Below are positions 1-7,224 of a stretch of DNA of 64,000 nucleotides, piece by piece (positions within the stretch are counted from its first letter, which is position 1; every line of letters begins with the position of its first letter). Below the pieces are notes generated by a model, which was not told the origin of the DNA, ran no database searches, and was given only the letters and a program-made list of their open reading frames with translations. This stretch comes from Gordonia liuliyuniae (GTDB taxonomy: Bacteria > Actinomycetota > Actinomycetes > Mycobacteriales > Mycobacteriaceae). The stretch is from the NCBI RefSeq assembly GCF_021739025.1, contig NZ_JAKKOT010000006.1, positions 62,001 through 126,000 on the forward strand, written 5' to 3'. The position numbers were made by a program, and so were the translations under genes.

Positions 1-510
1 CTCGACCTCCTTGCCGATGTACGGCTGGAGATCGCGGACGCGACGCATCTCGACGAGCGAAGCGGGCAGGAAGCCGCGGAGGCCGATGTCCAGGATCAGG
101 CCGCCCTTGACGACCTCGATGACGGTGCCCTTGACGGCCTCGTCCTTCTCCTTGAGCTCCTCGATCGTGCCCCAGGCGCGCTCGTACTGTGCGCGCTTCT
201 TCGACAGGATCAGACGGCCTTCCTTGTCCTCCTTGGTGAGGACAAGTGCTTCGACCTCGTCACCGACGGTGACGACTTCGCTCGGGTCGACGTCGTGCTT
301 GATCGACAGCTCGCGCGAGGGGATGACGCCTTCGGTCTTGTAACCGATGTCAAGCAGAACCTCGTCGCGATCGACCTTGACGATGGTGCCCTCGACGATG
401 TCGCCATCGTTGAAGTACTTGATCGTGGAGTCGATGGCGGCGAGAAAGTCCTCAGCCGAGCCGATGTCATTGACGGCTACTTGCGGCGAGGTGATCGTGG
501 GGGACGACAT
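1..510 (-). CDS. rpsA: 30S ribosomal protein S1 (N-terminal part, runs off the left edge)
   Basis: Ribosomal protein S1 binds mRNA on the 30S subunit and helps translation initiation. The 170 visible codons start at ATG 508-510 (MSSPTITSPQVAVNDIGS) and stay open to base 1. The first S1/OB repeat is seen around residues 35-105 (GDIVEGTIVKVDRDEVLLDI, then GYKTEGVIPSREL), followed by the basic linker LILSKKRAQYERAW and the start of the second repeat (GTVIEVVKGGLILDIG, GLRGFLPASLVEMRRV). The sequence closely matches actinobacterial S1, which is normally about 480-500 residues, so roughly two thirds lies outside the window. rpsA downstream of polA is the mycobacterial arrangement. The identification is essentially certain. 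Confidence 0.97.
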   Translation of the reverse strand, partial: MSSPTITSPQVAVNDIGSAEDFLAAIDSTIKYFNDGDIVEGTIVKVDRDEVLLDIGYKTEGVIPSRELSIKHDVDPSEVVTVGDEVEALVLTKEDKEGRLILSKKRAQYERAWGTIEELKEKDEAVKGTVIEVVKGGLILDIGLRGFLPASLVEMRRVRDLQPYIGKEVE

Positions 511-597
511 ATGGTGAGTTGCTCCGGACAGGTAGGTAGTAGGTACGGCTTCCGAGACTGTCCGTGCAGGCCAGACCCGAAATCCGAGAATTGTGCG

Positions 598-618
598 CGC
601 GCATGACGGACATGCGCG
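598..618 (-). promoter_or_regulatory. 8-bp inverted repeat at the predicted 5' end of the rpsA leader
   Basis: CGCGCATG (598-605) and CATGCGCG (611-618) form a perfect 8-bp stem with loop ACGGA. It sits where the rpsA transcript is predicted to begin, so it could be a 5'-terminal stabilising hairpin or an autoregulatory site. Function is inferred from position. Confidence 0.35.
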
Positions 619-624
619 GTTCCT

Positions 625-653
625 AGCCTACTACCCGCCGCTGGCCTGCACAA
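625..653 (-). promoter_or_regulatory. predicted sigma-A type promoter of rpsA
   Basis: On the minus strand TTGTGC (648-653) and TAGGCT (625-630) are separated by exactly 17 bases, close to the housekeeping -35/-10 pattern. Transcription would start near 617-618 and give a leader of about 108 nt before the rpsA ATG. This is a sequence match only. Confidence 0.5.
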
Positions 654-714
654 ATGGGGCTCTCACGCTCCTCGACTCCACATGTGCGAACCGCTCGGCG
701 CCGTCGGGGATGGG

Positions 715-1251
715 ATGATCGTACGCGTGGCTCATTCCATCGAACTGCTTCTCGACGATGCCGCGGACTCACGGGTCCGCGACGTGTGGGGCGCCCTGGG
801 CACGATCGGCCTTCGGACACCGTGCGCGATCGACGCGTCGACCGTCCGACCGCACTGCACCCTGTTGGCCGGCACGTCGATTTCCGGGGTCGACGCGTCG
901 ATCACCATGGTCGCGCAACGGTTGCCGTTCACTGTCGTCGTCGGGCCTCCGCTGCTCTTCTCTGCACAGGCGGGTTTCACTGTCGCGGCGTCGGTCGTGC
1001 CGTCCACCGAACTACTGGCGGTGCACGCGAGGGTTCACCGGTTGTGCGGCGACGCGGTGACCGGTCTCGACCCGCACTGTGTCCCGGGTTCATGGACGCC
1101 GCACGTCACCCTCGCGCGGCGGGTGCCCGCCGAACGGGTCGCCGAGGCCGCCGCGGTGGTCGACGAGCCGGTCGTCGCACGCGTCACCGCGATACGGCGT
1201 TGGAACGGCGATACGCGGACCGAGACGGTGGTGGCCGGCCGTGCCTGCTGA
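715..1251 (+). CDS. 2H phosphoesterase / 2'-5' RNA ligase-like protein
   Basis: A 178-residue protein of the 2H phosphoesterase superfamily (LigT/2'-5' RNA ligase-like). The two signature motifs are present: HCTL (His47) and HVTL (His130), about 80 residues apart as expected for the duplicated lobes of the fold. Such enzymes open cyclic phosphates or join RNA ends; the substrate here is unknown. ATG 715 is chosen because homologous sequence begins close to it; an upstream ATG at 682 adds 11 residues. The stop overlaps the GTG start of the next methyltransferase gene by 11 bases, so the two are probably cotranscribed. It diverges from rpsA across about 200 bp. Confidence 0.8.
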   Translation: MIVRVAHSIELLLDDAADSRVRDVWGALGTIGLRTPCAIDASTVRPHCTLLAGTSISGVDASITMVAQRLPFTVVVGPPLLFSAQAGFTVAASVVPSTELLAVHARVHRLCGDAVTGLDPHCVPGSWTPHVTLARRVPAERVAEAAAVVDEPVVARVTAIRRWNGDTRTETVVAGRAC

Positions 1252-2065
1252 TTCTCCGCGCCCGCCGCGCGTCCTCGGCGACGTCGACTCCCCCGCCAGC
1301 GAGCGCGCCAACCGTTCGTGGTGGGACGCCGAGGCCGACGCGTACCACGTCGAACACGGCACGTTCATCGGCTCGACCACGCCCGGCGGCGAGTTCGTCT
1401 GGGGTCCGGAACGTCTACGCGAATCGGATGTGCGTCTGCTCGGCGACGTCGCCGGACGCGACGTTCTCGAGATCGGGTGCGGCTCGGCACCGTGCGCACG
1501 GTGGCTAGCCGCCCGCGGCGCGCGTGTCGTGGGCCTAGACGTGTCCGCGGGGATGCTCGCGCACGCCGTCGACGCGATGCGCCTCGACGAGCGCCGCGTC
1601 CCACTTGTGCAGGCCGGAGCCGAACAACTCCCGTTCGCCGACTCGTCGTTCGACATCGCGTGCTCGTCGTTCGGCGCCATACCGTTCGTCGCCGACTCGG
1701 CGCGCGCCATGCGCGAGGTGGCGCGCGTGCTGCGGCCCGGCGGACGCTGGGTGTTCGCGACGAATCACCCGATGCGCTGGATGTTCCTCGATGATCCGGG
1801 ACCCGAAGGCCTCGTCGTCCGCATGTCGTACTTCGACCGCACCCCGTATTCCGAGGCGGACGACGATGGCGTCATCACCTACGCCGAACACCATCGAACG
1901 ATGGGTGACCGGATCCGCGAGATCGTCGGTGCGGGGCTCGTTCTCGACGACGTCGTCGAACCCGAGTGGCCGGACGACCTCGACCAGGAATGGGGGCAGT
2001 GGTCGCCGTTGCGCGGCTCCCACTTCCCCGGCACCGCCGTGTTCGTGACGCACAAGCCGGAGTGA
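1241..2065 (+). CDS. class I SAM-dependent methyltransferase
   Basis: A 274-residue Rossmann-fold methyltransferase. Motif I is clear (VLEIGCGSAPCARWLAARGA), followed by the motif II acidic residue in VVGLDVSAGML, then QAGAEQLPFADSSFD and VARVLRPGGRWVFATNH, the order seen in Methyltransf_11/25-type enzymes. The N-terminal segment (RANRSWWDAEADAYHVEHG) is typical of actinobacterial small-molecule methyltransferases. The substrate cannot be told from sequence. GTG 1241 is preferred because homology begins just after it and it overlaps the 2H gene stop. The gene ends at TGA 2063-2065, immediately before the DUF1990 remnant in the same frame. Confidence 0.85.
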   Translation: MPADSPRPPRVLGDVDSPASERANRSWWDAEADAYHVEHGTFIGSTTPGGEFVWGPERLRESDVRLLGDVAGRDVLEIGCGSAPCARWLAARGARVVGLDVSAGMLAHAVDAMRLDERRVPLVQAGAEQLPFADSSFDIACSSFGAIPFVADSARAMREVARVLRPGGRWVFATNHPMRWMFLDDPGPEGLVVRMSYFDRTPYSEADDDGVITYAEHHRTMGDRIREIVGAGLVLDDVVEPEWPDDLDQEWGQWSPLRGSHFPGTAVFVTHKPE

Positions 2066-2449
2066 CCGCGATGCCCGACGACCTGGCAGGTCCAACTGCG
2101 TTCCGGTGTCCGCGTCGAAGCCGATTCCCCGATCGTGCATCTGGGTGGCGTCGCGGTCGTCTCCATCGGCGTCGGGCCACTGCGGATCGGCGGCCCCGTC
2201 CGGATCGTGGACGTCGTCGATGAACCGGAGCGTGCCGGCTTCACGTATGTGACACTGCCCGGGCACCCGGAGGCAGGTGAGGAGTCGTTCCGCATCTCGA
2301 CGGACGACGGTCTCGTCCGCTTCGAACTGACCGGGGTGTCGCGACCCGCCACCCTGCTGACACGAGTGGGCGCACCGTTCGCCTCGTTCGTGCAGCACAC
2401 CATCACCGATCGCTACGTACGGTCCCTCGAATCACCCCGCGCAGACTGA
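2066..2449 (+). pseudogene. 5'-truncated DUF1990 protein remnant
   Basis: The open frame from 2066 encodes the C-terminal half of a DUF1990 protein: TWQVQLRSGVRVEAD, then a P-R-IVDVVDEPERAGFTYVTLPGHP core, EAGEESFRI, and an ending VQHTITDRYV. Family members are usually 160-200 residues. The first 60 or so residues (the YxxVGAT region) are missing, and the frame runs straight back into the methyltransferase stop. The only internal start is GTG 2135, giving about 104 residues. ATG 2071 is in a different frame and does not restore homology. It is therefore read as a deletion remnant; a functional short form from GTG 2135 is possible but less likely. DUF1990 function is unknown. Confidence 0.65.
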
Positions 2450-2466
2450 GTTGCCGGAGTTTGCGG

Positions 2467-3240
2467 TCACAGCAGCTTCGAGAGGAAGCTCTGGGTGCGT
2501 TCGTGCTGCGGATCGGTCAGGATTCTCCTCGGATCGCCCTTCTCGACGACGACGCCGCCGTCCATGAAGACCAATTGATCGGCGACCTCGCGAGCGAAGC
2601 CCATCTCGTGGGTGACGACCACCATCGTCATACCGTCCGCAGCGAGGCCGCGCATCACCTCGAGAACGTCACCGACCAGTTCGGGGTCGAGCGCGGACGT
2701 CGGCTCGTCGAACAGCATCAACTTCGGCTTCATCGCGAGCGCTCGGGCGATCGCCACCCGCTGCTGTTGACCGCCGGACAGCTGCGCCGGGTAGGCCTCG
2801 GCTTTGGCACGCAGGCCGACCTGATCGAGCAGTTCCATCGCGTGGTCGGTCGCCGACTCCTTGGACTCCCCCGCGACCAGCACCGGCGCCTCGATGATGT
2901 TGTCGACTACCGTCCGGTGCGGGAACAGGTTGAAATGCTGGAACACCATCCCGATGTCGCGGCGTTGGCGTCCGGCTTCCCGCGGGCTGAGCTCGTAGAG
3001 TCTGCCTGCCTTCTCCCGGTAACCGATCAGGTCGCCGTCGACGAGGAGCCGTCCCGCGTTCACCTTCTCCAAGTGATTGACGCACCGCAGGAACGTCGAC
3101 TTGCCAGAGCCCGAGGGGCCGATCAGGCATGCCACTTCGCCACGCTGGACCTCCAGGGACACTCCTTTGAGGACCTCAAGCGCACCGAAGTTCTTGTAGA
3201 CGCGGTCGGCCGAGACCATCGGGGTCGCGTCGGCGCTCAC
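2467..3240 (-). CDS. polar amino-acid ABC transporter, ATP-binding protein
   Basis: A 257-residue ABC ATPase of the GlnQ/HisP type that powers amino-acid import. Walker A is GPSGSGKST, the Q-loop lies in [12 protein letters not shown], the signature is LSGGQQQR, Walker B is [14 protein letters not shown] and the H-loop is VVVTHEM. The NLFPH segment is typical of the polar amino-acid subfamily. GTG 3240 is chosen because it overlaps the permease stop (GTGA); an internal ATG lies eight codons in. It is the last gene of a binding protein-permease-ATPase operon. Specificity (glutamine, glutamate, arginine or another) is not shown. Confidence 0.92.
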   Translation of the reverse strand: MSADATPMVSADRVYKNFGALEVLKGVSLEVQRGEVACLIGPSGSGKSTFLRCVNHLEKVNAGRLLVDGDLIGYREKAGRLYELSPREAGRQRRDIGMVFQHFNLFPHRTVVDNIIEAPVLVAGESKESATDHAMELLDQVGLRAKAEAYPAQLSGGQQQRVAIARALAMKPKLMLFDEPTSALDPELVGDVLEVMRGLAADGMTMVVVTHEMGFAREVADQLVFMDGGVVVEKGDPRRILTDPQHERTQSFLSKLL

Positions 3241-4166
3241 TTGCCCTCCTCGACGATCGGTTCGTTGGCCGCGGCGAGCGCCGCCAGCTGCCTGCCCGAC
3301 AGTTCGCGCGACGAGCCCTTCGAATAGTGCTTCTCCAGGTAGTGCTGACCGACCATCAGGACGCTCGTCACTACGAGGTACCAGGTCGACGCGACGAGCA
3401 GCATCGGAATCGGCTGGAAGTTGACTCCCGAGATGTCCCGTTGGCGGCCGAACACGTCCAACGTGAACGGCACCGCGGAGACGAGGCTCGTCGTCTTCAA
3501 CATCGAGATGACCTCGTTGCCGGTCGGCGGAATGATCACCCGCATCGCCTGCGGCAGCACGGTGCGGCGCATCGTCTGCCACCACGACATCCCCAACGCG
3601 GTCGACGCCTCCATCTGCCCTTCGCCCACCGACGAGATGCCGGCTCGGACGATCTCAGCCATGTAGGCGGCCTCGTTCAACGCCAGCCCGATCACCGCGA
3701 TGATGAAGACGTTCTTGAGGCTGAACTCCTGGATGTCGAGTTCGACGAACGTCGGCCCCCACGGCACTCCGATGTCGATCGTCTGATAGATCGACCCGAC
3801 AAGACCCCACAGCACCAACTGCACGTACACGGGGGTGCCGCGGAAGATCCACAGGTACACCCACGACGTCCACCGGAACACTGCATTGGGCGACATGCGC
3901 ATGACCGCGACGATGACGCCCAAGATCACGCCGAAGAACATAGACAACACGGTGAGCGCCAGCGTGTAACCGACACCCGACAGGATGCGCTCCTCGAACA
4001 GATAGTCGCCGTACGTGCCCCACTTGTAGTCGTCGTTCGTCGCCGCCCCATATACGAACAGCGCCGCGAGCACGACGATGATCACGCCCGCCACCCACTG
4101 CCCGGGATGCTTGAGCGGCACCGCTTTGATCGGCGCCGGCGCGTCCGATGTCTGATTCTCCGCCAT
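3237..4166 (-). CDS. polar amino-acid ABC transporter, permease
   Basis: A 309-residue inner-membrane permease of the HisM/GlnP family. It has an N-terminal hydrophobic segment ([17 protein letters not shown]), further membrane segments, and the EAA loop that docks to the ATPase ([20 protein letters not shown]). The [11 protein letters not shown] and EIVRAGI motifs are family hallmarks. ATG 4166 gives [12 protein letters not shown]. It is 5 bp downstream of the binding-protein gene and overlaps the ATPase start by 4 bp, so the three form one operon. A single permease gene implies a homodimeric pore. Confidence 0.92.
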   Translation of the reverse strand: MAENQTSDAPAPIKAVPLKHPGQWVAGVIIVVLAALFVYGAATNDDYKWGTYGDYLFEERILSGVGYTLALTVLSMFFGVILGVIVAVMRMSPNAVFRWTSWVYLWIFRGTPVYVQLVLWGLVGSIYQTIDIGVPWGPTFVELDIQEFSLKNVFIIAVIGLALNEAAYMAEIVRAGISSVGEGQMEASTALGMSWWQTMRRTVLPQAMRVIIPPTGNEVISMLKTTSLVSAVPFTLDVFGRQRDISGVNFQPIPMLLVASTWYLVVTSVLMVGQHYLEKHYSKGSSRELSGRQLAALAAANEPIVEEGK

Positions 4167-4171
4167 CCGAG

Positions 4172-5059
4172 CTACTCCTGTGCCCCGTTGATCTGCGATG
4201 TCTGGACCATTCCCGCCTGCACACCCCAATGTTCAGAGATCTTTCGATACTGTCCGTTGTCCATCAGATACTGCACCGCCCGGCGGACCGCCTCGCTGAG
4301 CGCGGAGCCCTTCCGGATCGGGAACCCGTAAGGCGCCGAATCGTAGGTGGGTCCGATCTGCTCGAGCTGACCTTCGGTCTTCTTCACCGCGTACGCGGTG
4401 ACCGGGGAGTCAGCGGAGAACGCGTCGACCTGGCCAAGCAGCGCGGCGTTGACCGCCTGGTCTTGGGTGTCGAAGGAGACCTTGACGATCGGTTCCTCGC
4501 CCCGCGCCACACAGGCTTCGCTCTTCGCAGGCACCTCGTCGGTGTCCTCGGTCGTCGACACCTGGACGGCGACGCGCAACCCGCACGCGTGGTCCGGGTC
4601 GATGTCGCGTCCGGGTTTCGCGGCCCATTGGATGCCTGCCGAGTAGTAGGTGACGAAGTCGACCTGCTTCTCCCTCTCCAGCGAGTCGGTGAACGACGAC
4701 ATCCCCATGTGGTAGCTCCCCGACTGGACCGACGGGATGATCTTGTCGAAGTCGGACTGCGTGTACGACACCTTCAGGCCGAGCACGTCCCCGATCGCGT
4801 CGACGAGATCGACGTCGTAACCGATGATGTCGCCGTTCCGGTCCTTGAACTCATTCGGCTGGTACGGCGGGTTCGTACCGACCTTCAACACACCGCCTGC
4901 GCGGATGTCCGGCGGGACGAGGGACGCGATCTGCGGTTGCTCGTCGACGTGGATCTCGATCGGCTTGGTGTCGAACGCCGACTCGTCGACCACGCAGCCC
5001 GACAGCAGCAGAGCCGCGCACGCTGTCACTGCGGCGAACAGCCGCATACGCCCCGGCAT
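4172..5059 (-). CDS. amino-acid ABC transporter substrate-binding lipoprotein
   Basis: A 295-residue SBP_bac_3-family binding protein. The N-terminus is a lipoprotein signal peptide with lipobox LLSGC (Cys22 would be lipidated). The mature part carries VLKVGTNPPYQPNEF, IIGYDVDLVDAIGDVLGLKV, IIPSVQSGSYHMGMSSFTDS and the later DAFSADSPVTAYAVKK hinge region typical of polar amino-acid receptors. It should be anchored outside the cytoplasmic membrane and deliver its ligand to the adjacent permease. It starts at ATG 5057-5059 and leads the three-gene operon. The ligand is not predictable. Confidence 0.92.
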   Translation of the reverse strand: MPGRMRLFAAVTACAALLLSGCVVDESAFDTKPIEIHVDEQPQIASLVPPDIRAGGVLKVGTNPPYQPNEFKDRNGDIIGYDVDLVDAIGDVLGLKVSYTQSDFDKIIPSVQSGSYHMGMSSFTDSLEREKQVDFVTYYSAGIQWAAKPGRDIDPDHACGLRVAVQVSTTEDTDEVPAKSEACVARGEEPIVKVSFDTQDQAVNAALLGQVDAFSADSPVTAYAVKKTEGQLEQIGPTYDSAPYGFPIRKGSALSEAVRRAVQYLMDNGQYRKISEHWGVQAGMVQTSQINGAQE

Positions 5060-5189
5060 CGTCGATCCTCTCGTCGGTCTGCACGAAACCTACTTGGTCC
5101 GAGAAACGAGTATGGCGGAATCCTCGACGGCGACACGCTCGCGGGTCCCTTAACGGAACCGGCGGGCCTGCCGACGCGTCTAACGGTAT

Positions 5190-6083
5190 GTGGGGGACTT
5201 CGGAGCAGTCGCGGCTCAACTGGCGACACACGACGGCGTCATCAATGCTGCGCAGGCGCACGCGTGCGGCCTCAGCGACGGTGACATCCGGGGGCGGCTC
5301 AAGCGTGGTGAATGGCTCGTTCTGAGTCGAGGCGTCTACCGGTCGGCCGCCCACCCGTACACCGAAGCGGCAATGGTCCGTGCCGCGGTCCTCACGTATC
5401 GGGGCGTCGCCGATCGGGCGACCGCGGCATGGTGGCACGGGATGCTCCGCGAACTCCCGGTCGGCATCACGTTGTCGGCGCTGCACCGGCGAGCGACGCC
5501 CGGTTGGCCGGTCGACGTGCGCGCTACCCGGCGGCAGTACCGCGCCGAATCGGTCACCGACGTGCTCGACCTCCCAGTCACATGTCGGCCGTTGACCGCG
5601 CTGATGACAGCAGTCGAGCTGCCGACGGGCGCCCAATTCCTCGATCGGATGCTCCAGACCCGCGCAGTCGATCTTGACGGACTGCGGCGCGCGGTCGACG
5701 AAAACGCCGGCCTACAGGGCATGGTCGCGGCCCGCCGACTCGTGAACGTCGCGGCGTCCGACAGTGAATCCGACGCGGAACGACTGTTCGTCCGGCTCTT
5801 GCAGAGCTGGGGCGTGACCGGTTGGACGCAGCAGCATCCGATCGGCGGGTGGCGACTCGACTTCGCGTGGCCCGAACTCAGGCTCGGAGTCGAGATCTCC
5901 GGTTGGGCTTTTCACCGAGACACTCGTCGACACGGCAACGACCTGGCCAAAGCCAACTATCTCGAACGAAACCGATGGAGCGAACTCCAGTACAACTGGC
6001 ACATGCTCAGCGACGACCCCGCCCGGTGCATCCAGGAGGTCATCGACACGATCAACCGACGATCTATCGCCTCGGACTGGTGA
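5190..6083 (+). CDS. AbiEi-like / DUF559 endonuclease-fold protein
   Basis: A 297-residue protein starting at GTG 5190. The N-terminal 60 residues (INAAQAHACGLSDGDIRGRL, then GEWLVLSRGVYR) match the winged-helix region of AbiEi-type antitoxin proteins. The C-terminal third resembles the DUF559/Vsr-like PD-(D/E)XK domain: SDAERLF, WRLDFAWPELRLGVEISG, WAFHRDTRRHGNDLAKANYL. This two-part layout is common in actinobacterial solo genes whose role is unknown. No AbiEii nucleotidyltransferase toxin lies beside it, so a working toxin-antitoxin pair is not supported. It stands alone between the ABC operon (divergent) and the dehydrogenase gene (convergent). Confidence 0.7.
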   Translation: MGDFGAVAAQLATHDGVINAAQAHACGLSDGDIRGRLKRGEWLVLSRGVYRSAAHPYTEAAMVRAAVLTYRGVADRATAAWWHGMLRELPVGITLSALHRRATPGWPVDVRATRRQYRAESVTDVLDLPVTCRPLTALMTAVELPTGAQFLDRMLQTRAVDLDGLRRAVDENAGLQGMVAARRLVNVAASDSESDAERLFVRLLQSWGVTGWTQQHPIGGWRLDFAWPELRLGVEISGWAFHRDTRRHGNDLAKANYLERNRWSELQYNWHMLSDDPARCIQEVIDTINRRSIASDW

Positions 6084-6104
6084 CGCCGCAATATTTCGGG
6101 GTTC

Positions 6105-6125
6105 TATCGTTCACCACGAACGATA
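6105..6125. terminator. short inverted repeat between convergent genes
   Basis: TATCGTTC (6105-6112) and GAACGATA (6118-6125) form a perfect 8-bp stem with a 5-base loop between two convergent genes. It could act as a weak bidirectional terminator. It has no U-tract and is not GC-rich, so confidence is modest. Confidence 0.4.
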
Positions 6126-6151
6126 AGACACCAGAATCTTCGAGCCCAAGC

Positions 6152-7201
6152 TCACAAGGCTTCGATGACCGCTGTCGTGAACTCCGCGGTACTCGCGGAA
6201 CCACCCAGGTCAGCGGTCAGCACACCGTCGGCGAGTACGTGGGACACGGCCCCGTCGATCGCATCGGCGGCGCGCAGCGTCGCATCGTCGGCTGATCGCT
6301 CTCCATGCCACCGCAGGAGCATCGCAGCCGAGGCGATCGTCGCGACCGGATTCGCGAGGCCGCGGCCCGCGATGTCCGGCGCCGCACCGTGGACTGCTTG
6401 CGCCATCGCGCGATCGGCCGACGAATTCAACGACGCGGCCAGCCCCAGCGACCCGGAGAGCTCGGCAGCCAGATCCGAGAGGATGTCACCGAACAGGTTC
6501 TCGGTGACGATCACGTCGAAATCCGCCGGGCGGCGGACGAGCAGCGCGGCCATCGCGTCGACGTGCTCGGTGTCGACGCGGACGTCCGGGTAGCGTTGCG
6601 CCACCTGCAGGCAGACATCGCGGAACAAGCCCGTCGTCATCCGCAGCACGTTGGCCTTGTGCACGACTGTCACGTGCCCACGACGTCGCCGCGCCGCTTC
6701 GAAGGCTTCGACGGCGATCCGTTCGGTCGCCGTCCGCGTGATCAACCCGACGGACAGCGCGACATCGGGCGTCGGCATGAACTCACCGCTCCCGACAGCC
6801 ATGTTGCGGTCGGCGTACAGCCCTTCACTGTTCTCACGGACGATCAGGACGTCGATGTCAGGAGTCGTCGCGGGCACCCCGGACACCGCCGTCGCCGGCC
6901 GCAGGTTGCTGAACAGATCGAACTGCTTGCGCATCACCGCCCCCGGCGCCGGATGTCGCAGCTCCGCTGGATAAGCCGCACTGTCGTGTGGACCCACAAG
7001 CCACAGATCGAACTCGGCGAGCGCGTCGAGCGTGCTCCCCGGGATCGGGACGCCATGCGATTCGATGGCCGCGGCACCGAACGGGAGCCGGGTGACCTGA
7101 ACCCCGATCCCCTGCTTGTCGAGCGCGCGTTCGGCGACCGACACGGCCGCGGGCACGACCTCGGGACCGATACCGTCGCCGTCGAGCACTGCGAGTCTCA
7201 T
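6152..7201 (-). CDS. isocitrate/isopropylmalate dehydrogenase-family protein
   Basis: A 349-residue beta-decarboxylating dehydrogenase. It starts RLAVLDGDGIGPEV and has substrate-binding arginines in VMRKQFDLFSNLRPA, the R-x-N-SEGLYA motif, catalytic Lys in VHKANVLR, metal-binding Asp residues in VIVTENLFGDILSDLAAEL, and the nucleotide loop HGAAPDIAGRGLANP. The GAAPDIAG loop resembles NAD-dependent 3-isopropylmalate dehydrogenase (LeuB), but tartrate or homoisocitrate-type relatives cannot be excluded. ATG 7201 is chosen because a strong Shine-Dalgarno (GGAGGAAGG) lies just upstream. An alternative ATG at 7225 overlaps the polA stop. It is probably cotranscribed with polA. Confidence 0.8.
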   Translation of the reverse strand: MRLAVLDGDGIGPEVVPAAVSVAERALDKQGIGVQVTRLPFGAAAIESHGVPIPGSTLDALAEFDLWLVGPHDSAAYPAELRHPAPGAVMRKQFDLFSNLRPATAVSGVPATTPDIDVLIVRENSEGLYADRNMAVGSGEFMPTPDVALSVGLITRTATERIAVEAFEAARRRRGHVTVVHKANVLRMTTGLFRDVCLQVAQRYPDVRVDTEHVDAMAALLVRRPADFDVIVTENLFGDILSDLAAELSGSLGLAASLNSSADRAMAQAVHGAAPDIAGRGLANPVATIASAAMLLRWHGERSADDATLRAADAIDGAVSHVLADGVLTADLGGSASTAEFTTAVIEAL

Positions 7202-7224
7202 GCGACCTTCCTCCGAATCACTCA

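Noticed and set aside
5190..6083. A complete AbiE toxin-antitoxin system
   Set aside because: There is no AbiEii nucleotidyltransferase gene beside the AbiEi-like protein.
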